Positions 25,744 to 33,623 of a DNA stretch of 64,000 nucleotides are shown piece by piece (within the stretch, counting starts at the first letter, position 1; each line of letters opens with the position of its first letter). The position numbers were made by a program, and so were the translations under genes. Under the pieces are notes generated by a model. That model saw nothing but the letters and a program-made list of their open reading frames with translations. It ran no database searches and was not told where the DNA came from. The stretch is taken from positions 1-64,000 of IMG/VR virus record IMGVR_UViG_3300043411_000704; one strand, 5' to 3'. Source of the DNA: a virus.

Positions 25744-26753
25744 TATTCAGCCACTTCCTCCACAGTGTTTTCACCATCATCGTCATATACAATTCGTTGT
25801 CTACGAACGTTTCTCCATGCTTCAGACGAGTGCATATTTTCGTAAACATCCTCTTGATAGGCTTGTAAAGTCGCATGATCTTGTTTTTCTTTTTTGATTC
25901 GATTAATAAAACAGTGCCATACAATCTGAGAATAAAACCCGAACGGATTTGATTTATATGTTATGTATTTTCTAGGATTTGTATTACCAGACAGAATCAG
26001 TGCAAGTGCAACATGTGCATTATTCAACACTTTTTGATATAAATGAACCACCGTTCCTTCATGTAATTCCTTCAATTTCAGATTATTATCATCGTGCATT
26101 ATACGAGTATCTGAATTTACGACATAAACCGAATCTACACCATTAACATTCAATGTTATCAGATTTTTCTTTTTAGTGTCCACAATTATAGCCCGAACCG
26201 GTGATATGATTTCTACTTCATCAGAGTCTTCCATGTGCCTAGATGAAATGTCGGGTTTTTTCTTTTTAGTCGTCCAGAAAAATATAGACTTTCCTACGTT
26301 TCTAATAATATCATCTTTATCAATAATTATCTTTGACAATTCATCAATATCATCATACACTTCATTACATTTATAATGTTTGAATGCCCTATCTGCAACT
26401 GCCTTGAATACTTTAACCTTTGCATCACCAATCATGTCTACCATCCAATTTGAATGTTGAACATAGTTACTAAAATTAGGTCGATGCGACATATTAGTCA
26501 CAATATCATCTATCATTCGTGCAAGTTCTAGTGGAATACCCATCTGTGGGTTCGCATCAGATTTTTCATAGTAATCCTTCAGTGCAACCCACATTTTTTC
26601 TTTATTGACGTATTCTTCTAAAATACGTTCTTTCTTTTCCAGCTTCTTTAGTCTCCTACGTTCTTTTGCATCTAATTCCAATTCAGAAAAATCAGGAATT
26701 TCTTCCTCAACATTAATTATTTCATCCAATTCATCTTCTTCAAGGTTTATCAT
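25743..26753 (-). CDS. 55: late-transcription sigma factor gp55-like, with inserted beta domain
   Basis: 336 aa, about twice the T4 length (185). Residues 51-130 match the N-terminal part of gp55 (IPLELARMIDDIV, FSNYVQHSNWMVDMIGDAK) and 267-305 the conserved end (KSNPFGFYSQIVWHCFINRI, KKEKQ). Between them about 135 residues are inserted, with a beta-rich stretch at 186-254 that has the strand pattern and DTRI...LKEL-x-x-G-x-x-V motif of DUF5666/OB-like domains. gp55 directs host RNA polymerase to TATAAATA promoters, which exist in the window. Confidence 0.82.
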   Translation of the reverse strand: MINLEEDELDEIINVEEEIPDFSELELDAKERRRLKKLEKKERILEEYVNKEKMWVALKDYYEKSDANPQMGIPLELARMIDDIVTNMSHRPNFSNYVQHSNWMVDMIGDAKVKVFKAVADRAFKHYKCNEVYDDIDELSKIIIDKDDIIRNVGKSIFFWTTKKKKPDISSRHMEDSDEVEIISPVRAIIVDTKKKNLITLNVNGVDSVYVVNSDTRIMHDDNNLKLKELHEGTVVHLYQKVLNNAHVALALILSGNTNPRKYITYKSNPFGFYSQIVWHCFINRIKKEKQDHATLQAYQEDVYENMHSSEAWRNVRRQRIVYDDDGENTVEEVAE

Positions 26754-26821
26754 TTTGTTGTTTTTTTGCTAAATTCAATATCGTCAGTCACATCGTCTAA
26801 CAATACTCTTAGGTTTTCCAT
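26750..26821 (-). CDS. possible 23-aa leader peptide or mini-gene
   Basis: ATG at 26821 opens a 23-codon frame (MENLRVLLDDVTDDIEFSKK...) whose TGA overlaps the sigma factor ATG as ATGA. The spacing and acidic helical peptide make a small real gene or a translational-coupling leader for the sigma factor plausible. Evidence is only position and overlap. Confidence 0.35.
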   Translation of the reverse strand: MENLRVLLDDVTDDIEFSKKTTK

Positions 26822-26830
26822 ACTATTGAT

Positions 26831-27301
26831 TCACTGCTTCCATTCATATTCAAAAAAGCTGAGCGCTAAACTCATTTCAGGAAATTCCTCTACTGTTACT
26901 GCACACCAACTACCAGCAGGTGATATTGTTTTGATGGTATATTCTTTTCCTACTTCTAAATTTTCTTCCGCATTTTTAATGATATTAGTGAACCAAAAAG
27001 TATGTGTTCCTTTATATCTAATTATAGTTCCTGGGAGTGGCCAAAAAATACCAGCCTCTCCGTAAAATTCTTCATATGGATTATCATAACCCAGTGGTTT
27101 AGGAATCTGGACATAATCATGCTGGTCTAAATTTAGAACCGTATAAATTTCATGTTCATTCTCGCCTTCCCATTTTATATTTTTTTCACCATCATTTTGA
27201 TCATAAATGACATGACCTAATAATCCAGTTGATTTACATCGAACCACGTTTGCCTCTATACGTCGTATGATTTGCCCGTCTTCTGTTTTAATAATCTTCA
27301 T
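26831..27301 (-). CDS. hypothetical protein, 156 aa
   Basis: Starts MKIIKTEDGQIIRR, chosen because it follows the upstream stop by 2 nt, whereas the longer frame overlaps it. Beta-rich, with several Trp/Gly turns (GIFWPLPGTIIRYKG). Its 3' end repeats the 3' end of the upstream gene at DNA level (both end EYEWK or QYEWK followed by AATCAATAGTATG). Confidence 0.6.
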   Translation of the reverse strand: MKIIKTEDGQIIRRIEANVVRCKSTGLLGHVIYDQNDGEKNIKWEGENEHEIYTVLNLDQHDYVQIPKPLGYDNPYEEFYGEAGIFWPLPGTIIRYKGTHTFWFTNIIKNAEENLEVGKEYTIKTISPAGSWCAVTVEEFPEMSLALSFFEYEWKQ

Positions 27302-27302
27302 A

Positions 27303-28349
27303 CTATTGATTTGTGGCCTTCCATTCATATTGCGTCTCAGATTTAGGTCCGTTCATTTCAGTCAGTCCATAAGAACGAGACCACCTATATAACCTTACAT
27401 AATCCCAAATATTATATTTGTTTCCTGTCAGATCTTCTGGATAATAGTCGGTATATACTTCTCTCACATCTTTCTCTGAAGGTTCCCAATGAAAAACCTT
27501 CAATATATCACCACCACGAGTTTTTAAAATATAGATGTATTCTTTATCCCGTTTCCAACTTTGATGATCCCAACCACACATGATAGCATTGGCCATCCAG
27601 CTATGAACCCATTCATGGTCAATATCAGTCTTATACAGATGTTCGAATGTTTTACAAAATTCTGATGCCCATATAGATGCATCTGTTGTCTGGTGTAGAT
27701 CAATTTCTACTTTCTTACATGGAACTGCACGTAAATCATCTATCCAAATATTTGATTCATCATAAGATTTTTCTATCTTAGCACAATCTTTGAAATATTC
27801 AATCATTGGGTCAGACTTTTCTTCGGTCTCTTCAGGAAAAAGATCTCTAGGAAAGACCGCATATCCATCAGACCACATGTAATTGTTTTTCTCTCTCACT
27901 TTTTTCATCACATAATGAGAATATTTCGATTTTTCTGGTTTATAATGATCAGATACAGTGTCAATATCATCCAAAATTTTATACAGTCCATATGATATAT
28001 CTTTCCACATATTTTTTTGTTCTATAACCCATTTAACAGCATCTACAGTTTTACCTGCACACACCATTTCTGCATCATCTGCTATCAATATATCTATGTC
28101 TGTCATTTTTACTGGATCGTGTAATACGGTGCAATCAATCCCATGAGAACATTCTCCACTTGGATGTATTAAATTATGGTGCCATCCTTCTCTTGGATCA
28201 CCAAGTTTATTTTCTTTTACAAATCGGTTCACTAAATCAGCCATCCGTGCGCAATCAGTAGTATCTACACCGTTTGATTGTGATGATAACCATCCAGCAA
28301 ATCCGTATAGTGCTTCGCTTGCAATTAATTTATCAATATCGTTCGTCAT
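27303..28349 (-). CDS. hypothetical protein, 348 aa
   Basis: Not recognised. Residues 1-100 contain a helical region with LIHPSGECSHGIDCTVLHDP; 115-160 is helical; about 200-330 has a WIDDLRAVP motif and Trp-rich stretches, and residues 238-262 hold HEWVHSWMANAIM. WIDDxRxxP is typical of small phage cyclic-phosphodiesterase-like or HAD-like conserved proteins, but no catalytic set is visible. Coupled to uvsW by a 4-bp overlap. Confidence 0.6.
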   Translation of the reverse strand: MTNDIDKLIASEALYGFAGWLSSQSNGVDTTDCARMADLVNRFVKENKLGDPREGWHHNLIHPSGECSHGIDCTVLHDPVKMTDIDILIADDAEMVCAGKTVDAVKWVIEQKNMWKDISYGLYKILDDIDTVSDHYKPEKSKYSHYVMKKVREKNNYMWSDGYAVFPRDLFPEETEEKSDPMIEYFKDCAKIEKSYDESNIWIDDLRAVPCKKVEIDLHQTTDASIWASEFCKTFEHLYKTDIDHEWVHSWMANAIMCGWDHQSWKRDKEYIYILKTRGGDILKVFHWEPSEKDVREVYTDYYPEDLTGNKYNIWDYVRLYRWSRSYGLTEMNGPKSETQYEWKATNQ

Positions 28350-29884
28350 AATTTTTGTTTTATACTTTTATATTCAATCTTTTCCTTAACATATAGTTCG
28401 AGACGTTCTTTCAAATGTGCTTTTGCATAGGTAGTATCGTCCGCAATATCAAATACGGTTGCCAAATTCTTAGACTCGTGTAATCGCATAGAACGCCCAA
28501 TAGATTGCATAATTTTAATCCCACTCTTTCCAACCCCTGGGAGGACCAACCAATGAAGATTATTGATTGAAATACCGGTTGAAAAACATTTTGACATTGC
28601 AATACAAATAATTCCAGTCTGGTTTTCCATCTGGTCAATAATCTTTGCACGTTCTTCGCTCTTAACATCACTCCAAATAAAATAAACTATACGATCTGTC
28701 GTTTCAAGAATTTTTTTTAAAATCTCTCCTTGTTCTATATTATCTATCAGAATCATACCATTACCGGTCATTTTAGTGCAAATTTTTCTTATCAACCCGT
28801 TTCTTTTTTCACACCGATACAAGAATTTTCGTTCTTCATTATACTTTGCACTTGGCCTTTTATCTAAAACTTGTGAGATCGTCCCATCCTCATTCTGAAC
28901 CTCTATAAAGGGCTCTGGAACCTCATCTGTATGTTGACAGTAGATAACTTTAATCGCCACCTCTGTCACCGTTCCTTGCTGCCGCCCTTCATATGATGAC
29001 TTCATATACAAAACGGGTCCTATCTTACCCAGAATATTCCAACAGGCTTCTTTATTTTTTACAGGTAAAGTTGCGGTCAAGCCAAATTTATGTGGTGTAG
29101 GAATATTATGTAATATTTTACTGATCTGGTGCTGGTCCTTTGTTACAAATCTTTTTTTACCATCAGAATCTTCAACCAACACTCTTCTCTTCTTTTCCTT
29201 TTCTCCAACCAAATGACATTCATCAATTATCACATAGTCGTATTCTTTTAATACAGAAACCGTATAATTTATATCCTGCCACATTATATTATGACCAACT
29301 ACTAATACTGGTTTTGTGAATTCTGGTATATGACCGTCTCCCCACCGTTCAATTATTGGTAAATCAAACTTCTGATTAAAATCATTATATAATTGGTTTA
29401 GCAACCCTGTGGTTGGGACCATTACCACTATCTTAGCATCTGGTTTGACCGCTAATAAAGATCTGGTCATACCCGCAACACAAAGGGACTTACCACCACC
29501 GGTAAAGATTAGGCATATACCACGACCATTTTTAAAAAAATGTTGTATTGCTTCTATCTGATAATCATAATAGTTATATCCGTTAATGGATAGAATTGGA
29601 ACATTTTTTAGCGACGGTCTATATACTTTTTTAAACTGGTCAGAAAATGTGATATCAAATTGTTTGTTTAGTGTCAGTATAAACGAATTTATTTCGTGCC
29701 ATAACCCAACTTCAAATGCACCTGCTGGTGTAATCACATATTTTCTGATATTGAAATTACGTGTTTTATAATTTGGTGTTGGAACCGAAAAATGTTCGCG
29801 AATCAACCGAAAAGTCTGTGGATTACTACATTTGAGAATCCCACTTTTATTCAAATAATCTATTTCTATTTTTTCTCGGACCAC
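28346..29884 (-). CDS. uvsW: RNA-DNA and DNA helicase UvsW
   Basis: 512 aa (T4 UvsW: 503). An N-terminal domain of about 110 residues precedes a superfamily 2 helicase core: TGGGKS Walker A, IIDECH (DECH box), LTATLP motif III, and QSIGRSMR motif VI. In T4, UvsW unwinds branched DNA and R-loops, shifting replication from origins to recombination. It lies next to the uvsY-like gene with a YopX gene between. Confidence 0.93.
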   Translation of the reverse strand: MVREKIEIDYLNKSGILKCSNPQTFRLIREHFSVPTPNYKTRNFNIRKYVITPAGAFEVGLWHEINSFILTLNKQFDITFSDQFKKVYRPSLKNVPILSINGYNYYDYQIEAIQHFFKNGRGICLIFTGGGKSLCVAGMTRSLLAVKPDAKIVVMVPTTGLLNQLYNDFNQKFDLPIIERWGDGHIPEFTKPVLVVGHNIMWQDINYTVSVLKEYDYVIIDECHLVGEKEKKRRVLVEDSDGKKRFVTKDQHQISKILHNIPTPHKFGLTATLPVKNKEACWNILGKIGPVLYMKSSYEGRQQGTVTEVAIKVIYCQHTDEVPEPFIEVQNEDGTISQVLDKRPSAKYNEERKFLYRCEKRNGLIRKICTKMTGNGMILIDNIEQGEILKKILETTDRIVYFIWSDVKSEERAKIIDQMENQTGIICIAMSKCFSTGISINNLHWLVLPGVGKSGIKIMQSIGRSMRLHESKNLATVFDIADDTTYAKAHLKERLELYVKEKIEYKSIKQKL

Positions 29885-30303
29885 TAATTTTTCATATTCA
29901 ATAACTCAGGATTTTCATTGATATTTCCTATAATTTCCACACCATATTCATCAACTGCATATCTTTCGTCTAATGCCAAGTCTGATATAGCTTCATTTGA
30001 CGATAAATACCAACCATAATGAGAATCCCGGCGCTCAAATCCCGTGAAGTATTGACCCATACAAACTGGTAGTTTTTGACCATCACAATATTCTACAATA
30101 TCACCCTCATAAATTTCTTGCCCATTTACGTCTTTTAATCCAGTAAATTGTTCGACCACATATTCATTCCCACCACTTCCATTCTGTAGATTATGAAATT
30201 TACCATCTAAGTCTAAAACATAATGATGTTTTGACAACGGTGTAATTTTGAGATAACGTTTTTCAAGTTTATCCCATACTCTAAATTTTAATTCTCTATT
30301 CAT
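29884..30303 (-). CDS. YopX-family protein
   Basis: 139 aa. NRELKFRVWDKLEKRY at the start and QFTGLKDVNGQEIYEGDIVEY in the middle are the YopX signatures, and FEVIGN/VEIIGNINENPEL closes the fold. YopX proteins occur across Gram-positive and Gram-negative phages; function is not known. A second, frameshifted copy is at 59517-59911. Confidence 0.88.
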   Translation of the reverse strand: MNRELKFRVWDKLEKRYLKITPLSKHHYVLDLDGKFHNLQNGSGGNEYVVEQFTGLKDVNGQEIYEGDIVEYCDGQKLPVCMGQYFTGFERRDSHYGWYLSSNEAISDLALDERYAVDEYGVEIIGNINENPELLNMKN

Positions 30304-30695
30304 AGTGTTTCTAATTTTATCATCTCAACCAAATTTTTCATAATATATCCCATGTCTATTAGATTCTTATTATTTGATTCTAAATATGAGATCAAAGTAG
30401 TATAATCATGTAGTTCTTTCTCCAATTTCTTATAATTTGGATCGTTCTCAACTTTCTTAGTGATCTTAACCTTTGATAATTCGACTGGTGAACTACCTAT
30501 GTGTTGTTCAACAATCTCATTCTTTGCTTTTTCCAGTGCATGATAATTTTTCTCACACTGTCGTAACCTCATCAACCATTTATTTCTAATGTTTGGTAAC
30601 GAATACATTTTATCCGTCAAATTAGTTATATCTACATGTGTATCAACATCTAATTCTTTAGAATATTTCTCAAAAAGTTCGTCTGCGGTTTCCAT
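30300..30695 (-). CDS. uvsY: recombination mediator UvsY-like protein
   Basis: 131 aa (T4: 137). PNIRNKWLMRLRQCEKNYHA followed by a long helical C-terminus (NYKKLEKELHDYTTLISYLE, KNLIDMGYIMKN) resembles T4 UvsY, which loads UvsX on gp32-covered ssDNA. Position near uvsW, as in T4, supports the call; sequence identity is modest. Confidence 0.72.
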   Translation of the reverse strand: METADELFEKYSKELDVDTHVDITNLTDKMYSLPNIRNKWLMRLRQCEKNYHALEKAKNEIVEQHIGSSPVELSKVKITKKVENDPNYKKLEKELHDYTTLISYLESNNKNLIDMGYIMKNLVEMIKLETL

Positions 30696-30701
30696 CAGAT
30701 T

Positions 30702-30730
30702 ATTTTAAACTTTATGATCGTCTATTGCAA
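30702..30730 (-). promoter_or_regulatory. sigma70-type promoter for the uvsY-uvsW operon
   Basis: TTGCAA (30730-30725), 17-bp spacer, TAAAAT (30707-30702), 6 nt to the ATG at 30695. It lies in the divergent region between uvsY and the 56-aa gene. Confidence 0.6.
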
Positions 30731-30743
30731 GTAAATAATGTAA

Positions 30744-30914
30744 GTGACTGAAAAATTCGATAAATTGATTGCCGACCTAATGAAAGAAAACATGATGGCG
30801 GTTAATGTTCTTGGGCAAGCGAGTTCAGAACCATATGATATATCTGATGTTAGAACGCCAAAGGTAATGGGAATGCGCCGACGTTTGAAAATTAGAAAGA
30901 AAAAATCTAAGTAG
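30744..30914 (+). CDS. small protein, 56 aa, with capsid-targeting-like N-terminus
   Basis: A GTG-initiated frame encoding VTEKFDKLIADLMKEN, with a basic C-terminal tail (RRRLKIRKKKSK). Its first 16 residues match those of the 185-aa protein at 25186-25743. It is on the strand opposite a spurious 68-aa frame. The gene is short, but the shared N-terminus and charged tail make it convincing. A head or DNA-binding internal peptide is possible. Confidence 0.65.
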   Translation: MTEKFDKLIADLMKENMMAVNVLGQASSEPYDISDVRTPKVMGMRRRLKIRKKKSK

Positions 30915-30922
30915 AAATGGAA

Positions 30923-30951
30923 TTGCAATACGACTAGACATGTAGTATAGT
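30923..30951 (+). promoter_or_regulatory. sigma70-type promoter for the 154-aa gene
   Basis: TTGCAA (30923-30928), 17-bp spacer, TATAGT (30946-30951); 5 nt to the GTG at 30957, so a leaderless message is expected. Confidence 0.65.
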
Positions 30952-30956
30952 TTTGT

Positions 30957-31421
30957 GTGAACTACACATTTATATCATTCGATGATCTTCTAAAATCATG
31001 TGAGACAAAGATCATTAATTTCTTATACGATTACCAATTATTAGAAAAATATTCTCCAGATGTGAAAAAAGTTCTTTTATATTTTCTGATAAAAGAATTT
31101 AATGAGAAATTACATGATAGAAAATTACTAATTTATCATACACATACTATTTCTGGTGATCATGAATTATTAGAAATTTATCCAAAAGAAGAATTGGATA
31201 AATTTTTCAATAAACTCTGTTTGAAAATCAAGAAAATCACTAAAAGATTGTTTTTTATATCAAAAGACACTAAATTACCAGTAAAAGGTGAGATTCATCT
31301 ATTGGATGGTTCTATAATTGATGAGATCGTGTTGTTAAACAATGAACAACCAGATTTAAAACAACTTAAAACATTTTTGTCCAAACATAAATTAGGTGAA
31401 ATGTTCACTTCAATTCATTAG
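30957..31421 (+). CDS. hypothetical protein, 154 aa
   Basis: Not recognised. GTG start; helical N-terminal region (SFDDLLKSCETKIINFLYDYQ), Lys-rich centre and a C-terminal LDGSIIDEIVLLNN. It converges on the metalloprotease gene with only 2 nt between, so transcripts probably overlap. Confidence 0.6.
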   Translation: MNYTFISFDDLLKSCETKIINFLYDYQLLEKYSPDVKKVLLYFLIKEFNEKLHDRKLLIYHTHTISGDHELLEIYPKEELDKFFNKLCLKIKKITKRLFFISKDTKLPVKGEIHLLDGSIIDEIVLLNNEQPDLKQLKTFLSKHKLGEMFTSIH

Positions 31422-31423
31422 AT

Positions 31424-32011
31424 TCATTTATGAATATCAAATAATTCTAGTAATTTACTATAATCCTTGGTCAGACTTTTCTTTGTTAAATGATTGGCTG
31501 GTAAAATGTTTAATATATCTGGATGGGTATAATTTACGGGAAAATCTTTATAGTCTCGTTTTTTCCATACTTGTAGAAAAGTCATGACATATGCATTGCT
31601 AGCTTTAACATATTTTTCAATATCTATGTTCAGCTTATGTTTTTTGACCAATTTAACAACTCTACGATCAGCATCTAATTCTAGTGCCTGAATATTAATC
31701 AGATGATATTTTGGACAAGTTTTATATTTTTTAGCTAACCAATCATAGAAATAATTCAATGATTGTATACCTTTTTGCCACAGTTTAGTGTTGGTTTTCC
31801 ATTGTAAAAAATGACAATATTCGTGTAAAAATATCTCAAAATCCAATTCAGTATCAAAATAATTAATCATGAATGTAGGTTTAGTAGGTTTTTCTACTGA
31901 AAAATAATTTGCAGAATGTTTGCTATTATTTTTTCGTTTATTGAATAAAATAGTGACTTCGTGCTGGACCATATCTTTGATCGCCTGTCCTATGAAGTGT
32001 TCTTCCGTCAC
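31424..32011 (-). CDS. zinc metallopeptidase-like protein (HExxH)
   Basis: 195 aa, GTG start. HEYCH at 63-67 followed by FLQW is the zinc-binding helix, and the downstream ALELDADRR supplies a candidate third ligand and helix, as in minimal gluzincin-like phage proteins. No signal peptide, so it acts in the cytoplasm or in the virion. A TAAATA box 6 nt upstream of the GTG suggests late expression, consistent with a virion-associated or assembly protease, although this is inference. Confidence 0.7.
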   Translation of the reverse strand: MTEEHFIGQAIKDMVQHEVTILFNKRKNNSKHSANYFSVEKPTKPTFMINYFDTELDFEIFLHEYCHFLQWKTNTKLWQKGIQSLNYFYDWLAKKYKTCPKYHLINIQALELDADRRVVKLVKKHKLNIDIEKYVKASNAYVMTFLQVWKKRDYKDFPVNYTHPDILNILPANHLTKKSLTKDYSKLLELFDIHK

Positions 32012-32017
32012 GACACA

Positions 32018-32023
32018 TATTTA
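32018..32023 (-). promoter_or_regulatory. late-type TAAATA box for the metallopeptidase gene
   Basis: On the minus strand TAAATA stands 6 nt before the GTG at 32011, with no -35 element at the standard distance, the same spacing as other TAAATA boxes in the window. Confidence 0.5.
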
Positions 32024-32034
32024 TCAAATAAAAA

Positions 32035-32058
32035 TGCCGGTGGATTAATCCACCGGCA
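32035..32058 (-). terminator. intrinsic terminator after the hsp20 gene
   Basis: A perfect 24-nt palindrome (tgccggtggatt plus complement) followed on the minus strand by TTTTTATTT. It ends the hsp20 transcript and insulates the metallopeptidase gene. Confidence 0.88.
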
Positions 32059-32076
32059 CTACCTTATGTATAAAGG

Positions 32077-32529
32077 CTATTGAACTTCAATCTTTTTGAT
32101 CACTGGTTCAACCTTTTGTGTCTTGGGAATCGTAATTTTCAACATCCCATCCTCAAATTTAGAACTCAGACCATTTTCTTCACCTTTATCAATAATATCC
32201 CATTTCCATTTACGGGATTTATGTGAAATACTTTGCTTGAAATACTTCACATCGTCCCGTTTAGTTGTGCCATTGACTTCGACATTAAGATAACCGTCTT
32301 GAACAGTTACTACAATATCCTCTTTCTTATGACCTGCAAGGGGGATATCAATATAAAATTCTTTATCTGTTTCAGATAAAGAATAATCCATTGGATAATC
32401 CACCTTTACGTTCAAGAATCTATCCAGATAGGAATCTGAAAAGAAACTATCAAATACTTTATCTAATTCCCCAAAAACCCCAAAACCGGATGTCTTCGGC
32501 CAATATGTTGTGTTTATTAGTTTACTCAT
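32077..32529 (-). CDS. hsp20: small heat-shock protein, Hsp20/alpha-crystallin family
   Basis: 150 aa. The alpha-crystallin domain spans about 45-140, with the closing KFEDGMLKITIPK carrying the GxLxIxIP motif. N-terminal region (TYWPKTSGFGVFGELDKVFDSF) is the usual aromatic oligomerisation arm. Small Hsps recur in T4-like marine phages and hold unfolded proteins, possibly during capsid assembly. It has its own terminator, and a hairpin lies in the 5' leader. Confidence 0.95.
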   Translation of the reverse strand: MSKLINTTYWPKTSGFGVFGELDKVFDSFFSDSYLDRFLNVKVDYPMDYSLSETDKEFYIDIPLAGHKKEDIVVTVQDGYLNVEVNGTTKRDDVKYFKQSISHKSRKWKWDIIDKGEENGLSSKFEDGMLKITIPKTQKVEPVIKKIEVQ

Positions 32530-32549
32530 TTTGTGTGTCTGTTTATATC

Positions 32550-32578
32550 AAGTTCTGGCCATTTCTGCACCAGAACTT
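32550..32578 (-). promoter_or_regulatory. hairpin in the hsp20 5' region
   Basis: Complementary arms aagttctgg / ccagaactt (9 bp) around an 11-nt loop, between the 73-aa gene and hsp20. On the minus strand the stem is not followed by a U tract, so it is a weak terminator; it could be a leader structure 20 nt before the ATG that tunes translation. Confidence 0.5.
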
Positions 32579-32596
32579 AAATCGTTTTATATTTAT

Positions 32597-32818
32597 TCAA
32601 AATCCGTCACATGCATCAGTCCAAAATATATCCTTCAACAAATCTTCTAAAACCATGAAATTTATAACCTGATCATTTGCAAACACCGGCCATCTAGTTT
32701 CTTTATATGCAACATCAGTATTTATAAAATATTTTTCTTTCAACAATTTGGTGATGTCTGCCAGTGCAGCTTTCGCTTCGTGGTGTGCAAATTCTTGTGA
32801 TGGTCCCATGCAAGCCAT
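32597..32818 (-). CDS. hypothetical protein, 73 aa
   Basis: Starts MACMGPSQEFAHHEAKAALADITKLL and ends WTDACDGF. The MGPSxxxA-helix pattern recurs in short phage proteins, but function is unknown. 1 nt separates it from the ATPase gene upstream. Confidence 0.55.
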   Translation of the reverse strand: MACMGPSQEFAHHEAKAALADITKLLKEKYFINTDVAYKETRWPVFANDQVINFMVLEDLLKDIFWTDACDGF

Positions 32819-32819
32819 A

Positions 32820-33623
32820 TCAAATTTTTCCTAAATATTTTTTAATCAGTTTTTTATTGTTTGTTGTAAAATCCGGTGTCATATCAACATAATTTATCTT
32901 TTTATTATTTTTATGTAATAAAATGAAAGGACTATGACTGACCATGATCACCTGGAAGTATTTGGCAAGTTCGTCCAGAGTATCAAACAATTCAAGTTGT
33001 TTTTCAAGTGAAAGTGCTTTTTCTGGTTCATCCAATAGGACAGTCATAGGTCCAGTTCGTGGTAAACTATTGATATAATTAACTTCAAATTGGGCGATTG
33101 CTCGTTCTTCGGGCGATATAATATTTTCAGGCACGTTGGTCAAACTTGGGGGGTTTTGTAACATTTGCATGATCTTATTAATCTTAGTTATCCTATACTG
33201 TCCTGAACTAGGTTTGGACGCCATTACATCCATTTGTTCGGCTTCTGTAGAAATACCGTCTGATGATTGATCAGGGTTTATAAACCATGTCATATCATTC
33301 TTCCCCATTTGGTCTGAATCGTTGTAAAAAGTTGGTGTGCCGTCCCATTCAATGACCGCATGAGATTTACCCGGTGCATATACATGATAGCAAAACGGAT
33401 AGTGTGACTGATATTGGGACCCAATTTTTGACGGTTCAGAAATTCGGGAAAATCCACCTTTATCAATACCACAATATGCGGCCAGTGTTTTTAATAAAGA
33501 TGTTTTGTTTGTTCCATTCCCACCAACAATCACATTCAATCCTGGTTTGAACTCAAATATTCGATCTTTAATGTTGGGATTATTCATCATAAATCCCGAT
33601 TTAATCATTGCTCGTTTAATCAT
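32820..33623 (-). CDS. AAA/ABC-type ATPase (AAA_21-like)
   Basis: 267 aa from ATG 33623, which overlaps the previous stop by 8 bp. Walker A is GGNGTNKTS near residue 34, Walker B VLLDEPEKA near 202, and a VSHSPF H-loop follows. There is no ABC signature or long coiled coil. Such small SMC/OLD-like ATPases often pair with a second protein; the 480-aa protein directly upstream, with a coiled coil, is the natural partner candidate. Confidence 0.75.
   Translation of the reverse strand: MIKRAMIKSGFMMNNPNIKDRIFEFKPGLNVIVGGNGTNKTSLLKTLAAYCGIDKGGFSRISEPSKIGSQYQSHYPFCYHVYAPGKSHAVIEWDGTPTFYNDSDQMGKNDMTWFINPDQSSDGISTEAEQMDVMASKPSSGQYRITKINKIMQMLQNPPSLTNVPENIISPEERAIAQFEVNYINSLPRTGPMTVLLDEPEKALSLEKQLELFDTLDELAKYFQVIMVSHSPFILLHKNNKKINYVDMTPDFTTNNKKLIKKYLGKI

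Noticed and set aside
25743-26753. Intein in the late sigma factor
   Set aside because: The insert has no Cys/Ser block A at its start, no terminal His-Asn plus Cys/Ser/Thr, and no endonuclease motif; a folded domain insertion fits better.
30722-30928. Minus-strand 68-aa membrane-like frame
   Set aside because: It is the antisense of the 56-aa gene 30744-30914, whose N-terminus matches that of another protein in the window.
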